Positions 1 to 9,039 of a stretch of 64,000 bases of DNA are shown piece by piece (position 1 is the first letter of the stretch; each line of letters opens with the position of its first letter). The position numbers and the translations under genes were made by a program. This stretch comes from Jaminaea rosea (lineage: Eukaryota > Basidiomycota > Exobasidiomycetes > Microstromatales). Location: contig NW_020289975.1 in NCBI RefSeq assembly GCF_003144245.1, positions 1,259,496-1,323,495 of the forward strand, written 5' to 3'. The notes beneath the pieces were generated by a model. The model was not told where the DNA came from. It saw only the letters and a list, made by a program, of their open reading frames with translations, and searched no databases.

Positions 1-25
1 CCTTGTCCTCCGCCCGCCCGCTCAG

Positions 26-671
26 GTACGCAACGTCACCCGACCTCAACACCTACTCTGCTCTCATTCAAGACTTCTTCTCCAAGGAGTCAGCCCCTCA
101 CCAGGCCGTTCACTTGACGATCGACACTGACCTTCGTTCGAGCGAGGCGTCGTCATCGTCGAGCGAGCCCCTCGGCGTCCGCGCCTACGTCTCTTCTCCT
201 CTCGGCCTCACCCCGAAGGCAGACAACGCCGTGTTCCTTCCCTTGCCGGTCACCCTTCTCTCTGCCCCCGCAGAGCGACCGGCCCTCTCCCTCTTGGCAT
301 CTCAGACCACGCTCGCGCAGCAGCAAGCCAACGGCTCCAGCACCGCTGCGCCTCCCTCCCTCTCAGCAGGCCAGGTTGTGCCCGACCTGCAAGCTCTGAC
401 CCTCGCTCTCCAGCAAATCCAACAGCAACTGCGTCGCGTCCTCTCCTACGTACGTGAGGTCGTCTCCGGGCAGCGTCAGGGTGACGAGGTTGTGGGTCGA
501 TACTTGCTGGACACGATTGCTCGAATCCCAGTAGGGGCGAGCAAGGCAGAGGGCAAAGATGTGGGGGATGTCTGGAACTCGTGCCTGCAGGATGTGCTCA
601 TGGTCAGCTACTTGAGCAACATTGTCAGGGCGCAGGCAGAGGTGGCCGGGAGGTTGACGCTGCTGTCGTAG
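26..671 (+). CDS. eIF3f: Translation initiation factor eIF3 subunit f, 3' part (cut by window edge)
   Basis: This is the C-terminal part of the MPN-type eIF3f subunit of the eIF3 complex, which works on the 40S ribosome in the cytosol. The residues YATSPDLN, PHQAVHLTIDT, VVGRYLLDTIARIPVG and LMVSYLSNIVRAQAEVAGRL match the conserved eIF3f order from the second half of the MPN domain to the C-terminal helices. Bases 1-25 look like the tail of an intron ending in CTCAG; splicing there would supply the last base of a Trp codon and restore the family's W-Y-A-T. A Gln/Ser/Ala-rich linker lies in the middle. The 5' exons are outside the window. Identity is firm; the exact exon start is inferred. Confidence 0.9.
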
Positions 672-1001
672 GAGCGTGGGGTCTGATAGATGTGGTGCCG
701 CTCCGCTCCAGTCGAGCGAATGGTATCTTTGATTGTCATCTCCGAGTGCTGCTCTCACATCGTGCGAGTGCCATGAAGTCGTCTCAGCAGCGTGCTTCTC
801 AAGCACGCTGCCGCGAGACTGCCTGAAAATCAAGCCCGCCCAAGTCTCGTCTCCTCGTCCCTTGGTCCCGCCTCTCCGCGTCGCGTGGGAAACGACGGAT
901 TGAAGACGAGGGCCAAGCAAAGCTGCGAGAGATCAACACTCGCGATTCCATCTTGTCCTTCTCTCCACTGCCATCCACACCAGAGATCCTAATTAATCGA
1001 C
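672..1001. other. Intergenic region eIF3f-SPC19
   Basis: About 330 bases between the eIF3f stop and the SPC19 start. It should hold the 3' end of eIF3f and the promoter and leader of SPC19. Short open frames cross it on both strands, but none resembles a known protein. No RNA gene or repeat was seen. Confidence 0.6.
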
Positions 1002-1809
1002 ATGAACGTGGGCGGTACAAGCTCTATGCCACGCGCATCCCTCTACCCAGGCATGGCCGCTCAAGGGTACGACCAATCGCAGCCCCACCCGAGCGGCTCG
1101 TCAACACCGCACCTCCTCTCATCCAGCCTGTCCTCCCTCTCCCAATCCGTCTCCATCCTACAGCACACAAACTCCCTCTTGTCACATTGCGTCTCCGACG
1201 TACCGCGCCTGTGCTTGGCTCTCACTTCGCGCAGGCACTTCGATGTAGTGACAGAAGGGACTGTGCAGGAGGCAAAGAGACGGATTGAAGATGAGATGCG
1301 TCCGCTGCTTAGAGAGTTGATTCAACGAGGAGAGGAAGGAGTCGGGAGGGAGGAGATGGCTGCGAGGAGGGCGAGGAACAAGGTATGCGCGTGGTAGACG
1401 TACGACTCCTTACGATTGGGACGATGGGCTGATGTGATTTTCCCCTCAACTCGTCCACTCTTACGCGCAGGTATCTCAACTCACCACTCGTCTCGAGCAA
1501 CTCCTCGCCTCGCAACAGATCAAGATCACTCCAGCAGCTTCTCGCAACGGCAATGGTAAGGGAGCGGGCGAAGATGACGAAGAGGAGGAGCGTGCCCGTG
1601 CTGAGGAGCAGAGGCAATTGGACGATCTGGCGCGCGTCAAGAGGAGGAGAGCGCAGCTGGAGAAGGAGTTGCTTGCGTTGGAAGATGAGGTTGAGAGGGA
1701 GGTGAGCATGCGCTGGGATCGAGGAGGTGTTTGCCAGTATATAGCTGATACATTTGTTCCATCCCAACAGGAAGCAGAGCTGAAGAAGTCACAGGGCTCG
1801 CCTGCCTGA
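1002..1809 (+). CDS. SPC19: DASH complex subunit Spc19
   Basis: Spc19 is a small coiled-coil subunit of the DASH/Dam1 ring that couples kinetochores to spindle microtubules in fungi. The diagnostic block is residues 35-100: Ser/Leu-rich LSSSLSSLSQSVSILQ, then VSDVPRLCLALTSRRHFDVV and TEGTVQEAKRRIEDEM. A charged coiled coil follows (KRRRAQLEKELLALEDEVE). There are three exons, 1002-1382, 1471-1701 and 1771-1809. Introns of 88 and 69 bases have GTATGC and GTGAGC donors and CAG acceptors; both exon joins are in phase 0. The product is about 216 aa. The second intron is a multiple of three with no stop, so a retained form would still be translated. The family call is firm; the last exon is slightly less so. 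Confidence 0.88.
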
Positions 1810-1959
1810 GGGGCGCTCATGATTCACGAATCTGTTCTCACCATCTTGTGTTGTACCATCAGGCCTCTGTGGCTCTCTGGGGCCGCACTGTCACTCCAAT
1901 ACCAGCAGCTTGCGCTCGAGCGACGTGACAAGGCATTGTATCATTATTGGGGTCCATCC

Positions 1960-3087
1960 TCATCCCGAGAGACGCACCGCATTTGCCCCACTTGCCATCC
2001 ATCGTGGCATATGCTTGGGCTTCTTGCCATCCACAGGAGCCGCCTTGGGACCCCACTGAGCCACTCCTTCCTCCCCTTGCTTGGCCTTCTTCCTCGGCGG
2101 GCCCACGTCCTCCCCCTTTGCAATCTTCTCTTCCCTCTCCTTGTCCTTCTTCTCCTTGGCAGGCTCCACGTACTTGTCATGCAACTTCTTGCGCTCCTCG
2201 TTGAGGACACGATTCTTCTCCGCTATCTTCTCCCTCCTGGCGGTGGACTTGCTCCCGCCTCCGCCAGCCGTGAGCTCGACATTGATGGGACGTCCGCCGA
2301 AGAGCATGTGGTGCAGCCCAAGGGCCTTCTGAAGTGCCTTTGCTGTCTGGAATTCGAGGAAGGCACAACCTTTGGAGCGGACAGTGGTGTCTGCTGCTTT
2401 GCCCTTTGCGATCGACTTCTGCTTGGACTTGGAAAGCTGCGATTGATCGGACTTGGTCGTGAGGAGACGGACGGAGGGAGTCTCGCCACAGTGCGATTTG
2501 AAGTGAGATTCGATCTCTGCTGCCGTGGATTTGAAGGACATGTTGCCTACGAAGACGATGAGTTTGCTGGGCTTCGCTGACTTGCCCGCGGCTTTGGTAT
2601 CATCCTCCGCTGCAGCGTCCGTCTCCTTCGCTTCGCCATCCTCGTCCCATGACGTCTTCTTTGCCTTGCTGCTGCTTGCTGATGATGATGCGGTTGTCGC
2701 CTGTGCCGCATCATCCCCTGTAAACCTTTTGCGCTTCTTATTCGCAGCGGCATCCCCTGCGGACTGCTCAGCCTTGTCTTTCTTGCTCCCCTTTTTCTTG
2801 CCCTCCTCCTCTTCCGCCTTTGCCGCCTTCTTAGCTGCCTTCTTGCTCCCTACTGGTGCCTTTTCAGCGGGATCAGCTGCAGAATCTCTGACCTTAGCTG
2901 GCTCTGACGGCCCCGCAGCTGCGTTGTCGTCGAGGAGATCCTCCTCGGGCACATCATCCTGTTCATCACGTCGTCCTTTTGCTCCCTTCTTCCCGCCACT
3001 GCCGGCGCCACTGCGGAAGTCGGCAGCCTTCTTCTGCTTCTTCGTGAGCTTAGGCGCACCTGTTGAGGAAGATGCTGCACTGGACAT
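1960..3087 (-). CDS. NOP6: Nop6-like RRM ribosome biogenesis protein
   Basis: The product is about 375 aa. The first 170 residues are Lys/Ala/Glu-rich and disordered, with nucleolar-type basic runs. An RNA recognition motif follows at about 180-280 (IVFVGNMSFKSTAAEIESHF as RNP2 region, SKGCAFLEFQTAKAL as RNP1). A basic tail of the Nop6 type comes after it (NVELTAGGGGSK, KIAEKNRVLNEERKKLHDKY). Yeast Nop6 binds the 5'ETS of pre-rRNA and helps small-subunit assembly in the nucleolus, and the same role is inferred here. The frame is open further upstream, but the start at 3087 is the first Met followed by a typical Ser/Ala/Lys N-terminus. The gene is a single exon, convergent with SPC19 across 150 bases. 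Confidence 0.85.
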   Translation of the reverse strand: MSSAASSSTGAPKLTKKQKKAADFRSGAGSGGKKGAKGRRDEQDDVPEEDLLDDNAAAGPSEPAKVRDSAADPAEKAPVGSKKAAKKAAKAEEEEGKKKGSKKDKAEQSAGDAAANKKRKRFTGDDAAQATTASSSASSSKAKKTSWDEDGEAKETDAAAEDDTKAAGKSAKPSKLIVFVGNMSFKSTAAEIESHFKSHCGETPSVRLLTTKSDQSQLSKSKQKSIAKGKAADTTVRSKGCAFLEFQTAKALQKALGLHHMLFGGRPINVELTAGGGGSKSTARREKIAEKNRVLNEERKKLHDKYVEPAKEKKDKEREEKIAKGEDVGPPRKKAKQGEEGVAQWGPKAAPVDGKKPKHMPRWMASGANAVRLSG

Positions 3088-3413
3088 GACTGGCAGCGAG
3101 AAGTGTGGGATACGAGGAGGGATAGGACGGATATGGAGAAGCAAATCTGGAGGCAGAGTGACGGAACAGGCGGACAGGGCTGAAATTTGTCCTTGACGTC
3201 GACGCCTGCGAGTCGAAACGCGACTTGGAGGCAACTTCGGCTGCCGAAGTCGAGCTTCGAGGTGCGAAGTGGCTGCGAACTTGGCTTTCGATTCCACCGT
3301 CACCACTTTTCGCAGCTCATGTCACTACATCGCTCGCATGTCTTTCTCTCGCACACATCATGATCATAGAGACCAGCGCGACTTGAAAGAGGAAAGTGAC
3401 CCGACAGAGACCT
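3088..3413. other. Intergenic region between RNase H-like gene and NOP6
   Basis: About 325 bases between two minus-strand genes. It should contain the NOP6 promoter and the 3' end of the RNase H-like gene. A small palindromic repeat of CGAAGT/ACTTCG words is visible around 3215-3275. No gene was seen. Confidence 0.5.
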
Positions 3414-4309
3414 TCAATCGGACGACGAGGCAGAAATGGTGCTCGTGGCATCGGTGATGGAGTCAGAGAGGGGAATTCCCCTCGACGACTCAAAGCATCT
3501 GTAGCAACAGTGTCTGTCGCCTCCCTTGGATGCCAGACTATCGACGAAGAGGAAGGGAAGGCGCGATGAGGAGAGGCTGTCAGCCGATTCTTCAATCCTC
3601 TGGCAGGCAATCGCGCACTCACTCCCTCGCTTCCTCCCACCCATCCAGCGCAACATCGTCTTCGCTCAACAGCTCAATCTTGATCTTGCATCCCGCCCTC
3701 AGACGGCGAGCATCACACTCCTGCAGTACCTCACGAATGAGATCGCCATTGGCTACAGGCTGACGCTTGCAATTGCGCCAGCGTCGCGACTCCCACAAGG
3801 GCACGAGGTCGTTGATCGCTCGTACGGCGTAGGACGAGTCCGTAATGATCGTGAGGGATCGGTCAGCCGGGGCGGATTGGAGGGCCCGGATGATAGCCTG
3901 CCAGCGAGCAGAGGTCAGCCGAAGAAATCTTCGGCTCGTGTCACTCGTGAGCACGTACCCAAAGCTCGGCCCTCTTGACCGACTCGCCCTTGTGGTCCTT
4001 GCGCACCATAGAGGGTAGCGGCTCGGCGACGTTGAGATGATGGTGGCGGCTGCGCTCAAACCAGACGCCCACACCACCACGGATCGAGTGGCGGCCATTG
4101 ATGAGGACTTGACCGTGCGTGTAGCAGATGACGGGCGTCTGCGTTGCAGGTGCGGGAGTCGCAGCTGCGGGGCAGCTACGCATGTGTGCGGGCACGTAGG
4201 CTTTGCGAGTGCCATGCTGGCCAGACGCCGCAGATACTTTAGGCGCCAAATCAGCTCGAGGTCCCTGGGCTGCCGAAGTAGCAGGTCTGGCGGTGGGCGT
4301 GCTGGACAT
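3414..4309 (-). CDS. RNase H1-like protein with degenerate active site
   Basis: The fold of RNase HI is recognisable from VICYTHGQVLINGRHSIRGG, GVGVWF, LNVAEPLP, RAELWAIIRAL and TIITDSSYAVRAINDLVPLW, ending in WEEARDLASKGG. Exons are 3959-4309, 3623-3897 and 3414-3537. Introns of 61 and 85 bases have GTACGT and GTGAGT donors; the second carries a CTGAC branch site. The product is about 249 aa. Two of the four catalytic acids (RAEL Glu and TDSS Asp) are present. The first Asp of the usual YTDG is His here, and the last catalytic Asp position reads Arg (EEARDLA), with Asp one residue later. The family's role is to cut RNA in RNA-DNA hybrids, but this copy may be inactive. The start could be an earlier Met at 4369. 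Confidence 0.75.
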
Positions 4310-4563
4310 GATGATCAGCTTGGTGAAGAGGGAACAGAAGGGCGATGCGAAATGGTGGGCAGCAGGCAAAGAGTGGGACTATGAGGAGCCTCCTGGACAA
4401 GGACGGCTCAAAATTGATTGATTGGCGGCTCTGCATCGCTGCGCCGGACAAGCACCAGGGCCAGGCTGGCGAGTCGCGCGACTGCGAGATTAAGAACGAT
4501 GAGGGGGCCGAGCGTTCGAAGGGGACTGAGCGCTGCAGCGGCCCAAGCTCTGTAGTCCTTCAT

Positions 4564-6591
4564 CTACAGCTTTTTGACACCCTCAACAATCTCATCCACC
4601 TCCTTGTCACCTCCGACCCCAATGCTTACTCGCTCTTCACTGCCGCTTTCTCCCCCTCCTGATCGCCAGAGCCTCACGAGGCCATGCGTCGTAAACTCAA
4701 CCAGCAAAGCCCGCAACGCCGGCTCTGAAGTGGCGATGAAGTTTCTCGTCGCCAGATGAGACAATCGAGTGTAGGGGAGGGACCGACTGGCAAATCCTCC
4801 GGGGAGGACCACGCCATTCGTAGGCTGGACGGACGTACTGGCATTGGGGCCTTTGAGCTCAGAGGCGAGCTTGAGGAAGAGGGCACGCGCTTTCACCGTG
4901 ACTGACTTGAGCACATGGAGGGCTGCGGTCGCCGTGAGCAAGGGCGCGGACGCTGCGTTACTGGCGTGCATTTCTGCAGCTGAGGTCGCGCCCGCCGCCG
5001 CTTCGTTGCCTCTCTGATTGGCGTTGTTTGCACCACCCATGCCCGTGAGGCCTCCCACGCCTCCTCCTGCTCTCAGGTCAAAGGCGCGCGGCAGGCCCGC
5101 CAGTCTGACGCCTGCGCCTGTGAGGAGACAGTCGTCCAGATGAGGGAGGAGCGTGGTGCAATCGATCCATATTTTACCCTTGGGCGATGAGCCCGTAGGC
5201 ACCGTGTAGTCGGCAAGGAAGGCGGCGTTGGGATGCGTGACCGACCCAACGAGGTGGATGAAGGGCGAGGCTGAGAGCAACTGCAAGTACGCCCTGTTGC
5301 GTGGGTTGAGCAAAGCGGGCGAGTCTAGCGCATGCAGTACGAGTACCAAGCGTGGCAGGCTGCGCCTCTTTCCCTCACCCCCGTAAAGAGCCACGATCCG
5401 CTCAATCCGCCCCTCAAGCCCACCCGGCACGGCCGTCTGTGGCGCGACGCCAAGCGCCTCCTCAACATTCTCCACCCACTCCTCGGCCCTCACGCCCGTC
5501 CTGCCTTTGATGACGACACAAGTCGCCTCCCCCTGCTCCGCCTTCTGACGGGCAAAGTCTTCTAGTACGGCCTCTTTCGCCCCCAGCCCGTAGAAGAAGA
5601 GGTCATAGCCCAGGAAGAGGAGAGAAGTCCATGCAGGATACTGAAGGCGGTAGTGAGTCAATGCTAGATCGTTGAGTCCGGCGAGGGAGAGTGGGTCGCT
5701 GCGGGAGCCGGGCAGAGAGAGTTTGGCGACTTGCTTTGAGCTAAGGGCAGGGAGGTCGGAGGCGATCGTGTTGGAGGACGAGGCGAGTGAAGCCCATGAT
5801 GGGTCTTTCTGGGACCGCCGACGTGAGACGTGAGCTGCGAAGTAGTAGTCGGCAGATGTTGGGCGGACAAAAGGTCTCGATGGGACGAGGGGCTCTTGCT
5901 TGGGCGTCTTGCCAGGGGTGCTGGCGGTACTCATCCTCTTCCGGCGAGGCGTTGAGGGGCTGGCTTTGACAGAAGACGCTGAGGAAGTCCGAGGCTTTTG
6001 GATTGGGCGACTGGACGTGGTGCTCGAGGATGCCGCATGCGAGCGAGCAGTCGGTGGAGAGTCATCAGCCTTGAGTGGAGTCTTGATGCTTCGGCCACTT
6101 CGACTGGTGCCGGCCGTCCGCCTCTTCGACGGTGTGTCCGGTGCCTCTTCGTCGTCGTCGTCGTCATCGGATGAGTTTCCCTCCGCCTTTGCTGTCGTCT
6201 TGCGCCGCCTCCTTGGCGTCTCGGGTGCCTCACGTTGAGACGTAGTGGATGTTGATCTCTTGCTGCGGACTTCAACGAGGCCATCCTCTGCTAGCCAAGC
6301 TGGCGGCCTACGATTGCGTGATGGCCTTTGATGGCGAGGCGTGAGATGCGCTTGAGTGGCAACACGGCGTGAGGATCCTGCCTCGTCAATTGAGCGATCT
6401 TCGTCGTTGTCGTCATCGTCTGCTTCTTCTTCTTCCTCCTCGTCGTCGCTCTCCTCGTCCTCGGATGACCCTGATGCTGGTTCGTCGCCTTGCTCCGACA
6501 TTGGCGTTGGCGGAACGATGATCGATGGAGACTGAAGCGCTGTCATGTGCTTGCTGCTCCCTCTGCCACGCTGAGCAGAGGTCGACGTCAT
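4564..6591 (-). CDS. ORC2: Origin recognition complex subunit 2
   Basis: Orc2 is a core subunit of the nuclear complex that marks replication origins and loads MCM helicase. The 675-aa product has a long disordered N-terminus (about 1-290). That part has acidic runs (EEEEEEADDDDNDEDRS, DDDDDDEEAPDTP) and TP/SP sites that could be kinase targets. The ORC2 domain begins near residue 310 (LTHYRLQYPAWTSLLFLGYD, then LFFYGLGAKEAVLEDFA). It includes a Rossmann-like AAA+ fold (LPRLVLVLHALDSPALLNPR) and a winged-helix end (FTTHGLVRLWRSGGG). A Gly/Asn/Ala-rich insert is present near 520-570. The gene is a single exon. The frame stays open upstream, but 6591 is the best Met start. Confidence 0.92.
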   Translation of the reverse strand: MTSTSAQRGRGSSKHMTALQSPSIIVPPTPMSEQGDEPASGSSEDEESDDEEEEEEADDDDNDEDRSIDEAGSSRRVATQAHLTPRHQRPSRNRRPPAWLAEDGLVEVRSKRSTSTTSQREAPETPRRRRKTTAKAEGNSSDDDDDDEEAPDTPSKRRTAGTSRSGRSIKTPLKADDSPPTARSHAASSSTTSSRPIQKPRTSSASSVKASPSTPRRKRMSTASTPGKTPKQEPLVPSRPFVRPTSADYYFAAHVSRRRSQKDPSWASLASSSNTIASDLPALSSKQVAKLSLPGSRSDPLSLAGLNDLALTHYRLQYPAWTSLLFLGYDLFFYGLGAKEAVLEDFARQKAEQGEATCVVIKGRTGVRAEEWVENVEEALGVAPQTAVPGGLEGRIERIVALYGGEGKRRSLPRLVLVLHALDSPALLNPRNRAYLQLLSASPFIHLVGSVTHPNAAFLADYTVPTGSSPKGKIWIDCTTLLPHLDDCLLTGAGVRLAGLPRAFDLRAGGGVGGLTGMGGANNANQRGNEAAAGATSAAEMHASNAASAPLLTATAALHVLKSVTVKARALFLKLASELKGPNASTSVQPTNGVVLPGGFASRSLPYTRLSHLATRNFIATSEPALRALLVEFTTHGLVRLWRSGGGESGSEERVSIGVGGDKEVDEIVEGVKKL

Positions 6592-6916
6592 GGCGTGAGT
6601 AAGGCGATCAGGGCAGGATGCTTGCAGTTCGGAAGGCAAGAGAGGAATAAGCTTCGCATGGCCCGTGTTGAGATCCCGGACAGACGGAACAGAGCAACGA
6701 GGCCGGCTTGACGAACACGGGGACTTTCCAGCCCAACGCACAAGACAGCGAATATCGTTCTGTACTCATACAAATACATCCATTGGCAATAGCATAGAAA
6801 GCATAGAAAAGGACTCGGCCCTGCAACGGGGTCTGAGAAAGAAGGAGGTGGGGTCTCGAGCGGTCTTGACCGCAGCGCTGCCAGTGCTTCCCCGCGACCC
6901 CTGCTCCTCGGCGGCC

Positions 6917-7709
6917 TCAGAAGACTTTGGAGACCATTCCCTTGACAAAGTCTCTCGCATAAGGGATGTAGCTGAGCGAGTACCAGATGAAGGCCAAGTA
7001 GAGTACCACGACGAAGACGATGGCCAGGATCTGCGAGAGAGGAATGTGGAAGAGCGTCAGCTGATGAATTCGCGATGCGTGCGAGGTCGCTGCGGTTGCT
7101 GCTCACGGTCGATTTGATGGCGAATGCAGATACCCAAACCATAACGAAAGCAGCGATGAGAATCCCAGTCGCTATGATGCGCGTCCCTTTGAACATTTGC
7201 CTGAGCTGCTTCATGAAGCCGATCTGTTGGGGCGTTGGCGGCGATTTGGGCTCGTCAGTGATGCTCAGGAAGGGCCAAGTAGGGGCTGCTGCACTCACCA
7301 GAAATCCGGTGCCCACCAGTGAGATGACGATGCCGAAAGAGTAGAGGACAGCAAATGTGGCGAAGCTCCCTGAGAGGAGGAGCAACGAGCCTATCAGGGA
7401 TAGGGCGAAGCCGGCAGCGAGACTGCGTGATGGAGGAGCAGTGGAGATGAGACATGTGAGCATCATCGTCCCCATTCAAAAGCGCATCTGGCCCGCTCAC
7501 CAAGCGCCAAATCCAATCAATCTCTGTGTCCTTGTCAACTCGAAGCCCCACTCAGCAAACTGCGAATTCTCGCCAGTCAGCTCGCCGTATGTGTTTTTGA
7601 CCTGGCCGGGCACCTCCAGGTTCAGCCATTGCCCGCCTCCCCCTCTTCCCGCGCCCGCCGTAGGTGCTGCGTTGCTATTCGATCCGGATCCAGGTAGCCA
7701 GGATGGCAT
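6917..7709 (-). CDS. SFT2: Sft2-type Golgi vesicle transport protein
   Basis: This is a four-helix membrane protein of the Sft2/Got1 class that acts in endosome-to-Golgi vesicle fusion. Exons are 7501-7709, 7299-7422, 7107-7223 and 6917-7030. Introns of 78, 75 and 76 bases keep the frame and give 187 aa. Helices: LAAGFALSLIGSLLLLSG, then FAVLYSFGIVISLVGTGFL, then TRIIATGILIAAFVMVWVSA, then ILAIVFVVVLYLAFIWYS. The cytosolic N-terminus has a Gly-rich stretch. The C-terminus (YIPYARDFVKGMVSKVF) matches the family. The middle intron (7224-7298) has no stop and is a multiple of three, so retention would insert 25 residues into the central cytosolic loop. Confidence 0.9.
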
Positions 7710-8016
7710 TGCGTTGATATTTGGAGAGGGAAAGATGAGCAGGGTGGACCAACACTGCCCTTGCTTGCTTGCTTGCGTTGGCTGCTGTGTCGCTGCGCTG
7801 CACCGAGTCCAATTTCCCAAGTCGACTTTGCCAAGGAGGTCCGCGCACCGCTCCCGCTTTCCTCGGTGCTCGGCGGTTGCGTGTCCGTCCGCCGTCCGTC
7901 GTTGGCGTGGTCGAGCGACAGCAGCAATCAAGATGTGCAGTCCGCCCTCGGGGTCCAACTCCTTCCTTCCTCGTCTACCTTCGCCAGTCGTCCCCAAGCC
8001 TCGTTCAAGTCACGTA
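7710..8016. promoter_or_regulatory. Divergent upstream region SFT2 / p24 gene
   Basis: 307 bases between two start codons that point away from each other, so both promoters must lie here or within the neighbours. A run of GCTTGCTTGCTTGC lies near 7762. The open frames that cross it do not resemble proteins. No specific factor site is claimed. Confidence 0.5.
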
Positions 8017-8888
8017 ATGTCACCACGGCCGTCATCATCGCGGCTGGATCGCTCGCTGGCGAGCGTCGTCGCGTCACTGCTCCTTGCTGTCATCGGTCTC
8101 CTCTGCTTGGCACCCTCTGCTGCGCACGGAGCCGCTCTGACAACGACGGTCAAGCCGGGAGAGGTGAGCAACCGCTCGCCCTCGTTGCCAATAAAGTCTC
8201 CGATTCAAGGAACATGCTGACGCATCCTCCCCTCTCCTCGCCCTCCTCGCCCACAGCGCTCCTGCTACTACGCCTGGGTAGACCAAGCAGGAGAGAAGAT
8301 CGGGTGGTACTTTGCCGTCCAATCAGGCGGAGACTTCGAGATCGAGTGGTCCGTCACCTCTCCCTCGGACAAGACCATAGTTGAAGGCGTCAAAGACCGT
8401 CAGGCGGACATCATCTTCACTGGTCAGGAGGTCGGGGAATACGCTTTCTGCTTCCAAGATCCTAGCTTTGCCGCAGAAAAGACGGTGGATTTCGACATTA
8501 CAGTGGAGAGCGAACCCAGGTTGACCTTGCCGCTCAGCCAAGCGGCTTTGCTCAGCGAGCACTCAGCACCATTGGAAGACTCCATTGGCAAGGTTCAAGA
8601 GCAGTTGACCAACATGGGAAGGACGCAGCGATACTTTAGGACATGGGAGAATCGAGGCTTCGATACGGTTAAGAGCACGCAGTGAGTGCCAGTGCGAGCT
8701 GAGAAGCAATGCGATGGCGTGGCAGCCGTAATTGACCTTGACATTGACATTACTTTCTCTCGCTCAGGTCGAAGCTCTTCTACTTCTCCCTCATCGAGTC
8801 GGCACTCATGATCGGCATCAGCGTGGGTCAGGTCGCCCTGATCCGCTGGTTGTTCGACTCGAGAGGGTCGAAGCGTTACAGAGTCTGA
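8017..8888 (+). CDS. p24 family (emp24/gp25L) cargo receptor
   Basis: p24 proteins are type I membrane proteins that recruit cargo into COPI/COPII vesicles between ER and Golgi. Exons are 8017-8163, 8257-8681 and 8768-8888, with introns of 93 and 86 bases. The product is about 230 aa. A signal peptide is visible (SLASVVASLLLAVIGLLCLA). The lumenal GOLD domain has the disulfide Cys pair (SCYYAWVDQ and YAFCFQDPS) and the block GWYFAVQSGGDFEIEW. A coiled coil follows (VQEQLTNMGRTQRYFRTWEN). A single transmembrane segment (FYFSLIESALMIGISVGQVA) and a short tail ending KRYRV close the protein. I cannot assign the subfamily (alpha to delta) with certainty. Confidence 0.9.
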
Positions 8889-9039
8889 GCATGGGATGAT
8901 GCAATGCTAATGAGATTGCTCAAAACAGGGTTCGGTTGATTATTGGGAGATGACGATGATGGATTAGCTTGAATGCTTGTATACGTACTCGTATCCGTCT
9001 ACCGATAATGCTCCTCCCTACGACCCTCGCCGCCGCAGC

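Noticed and set aside
3317-3640. Alternative last exon of the RNase H-like gene (VWHPREATDTVATDALSRR frame)
   Set aside because: It resembles the end of some RNase H proteins, but no donor and acceptor pair in the right phase with a good branch site joins it. The GTGAGT/CTGAC/ATAG intron gives WEEARDLASKGG, a better match.
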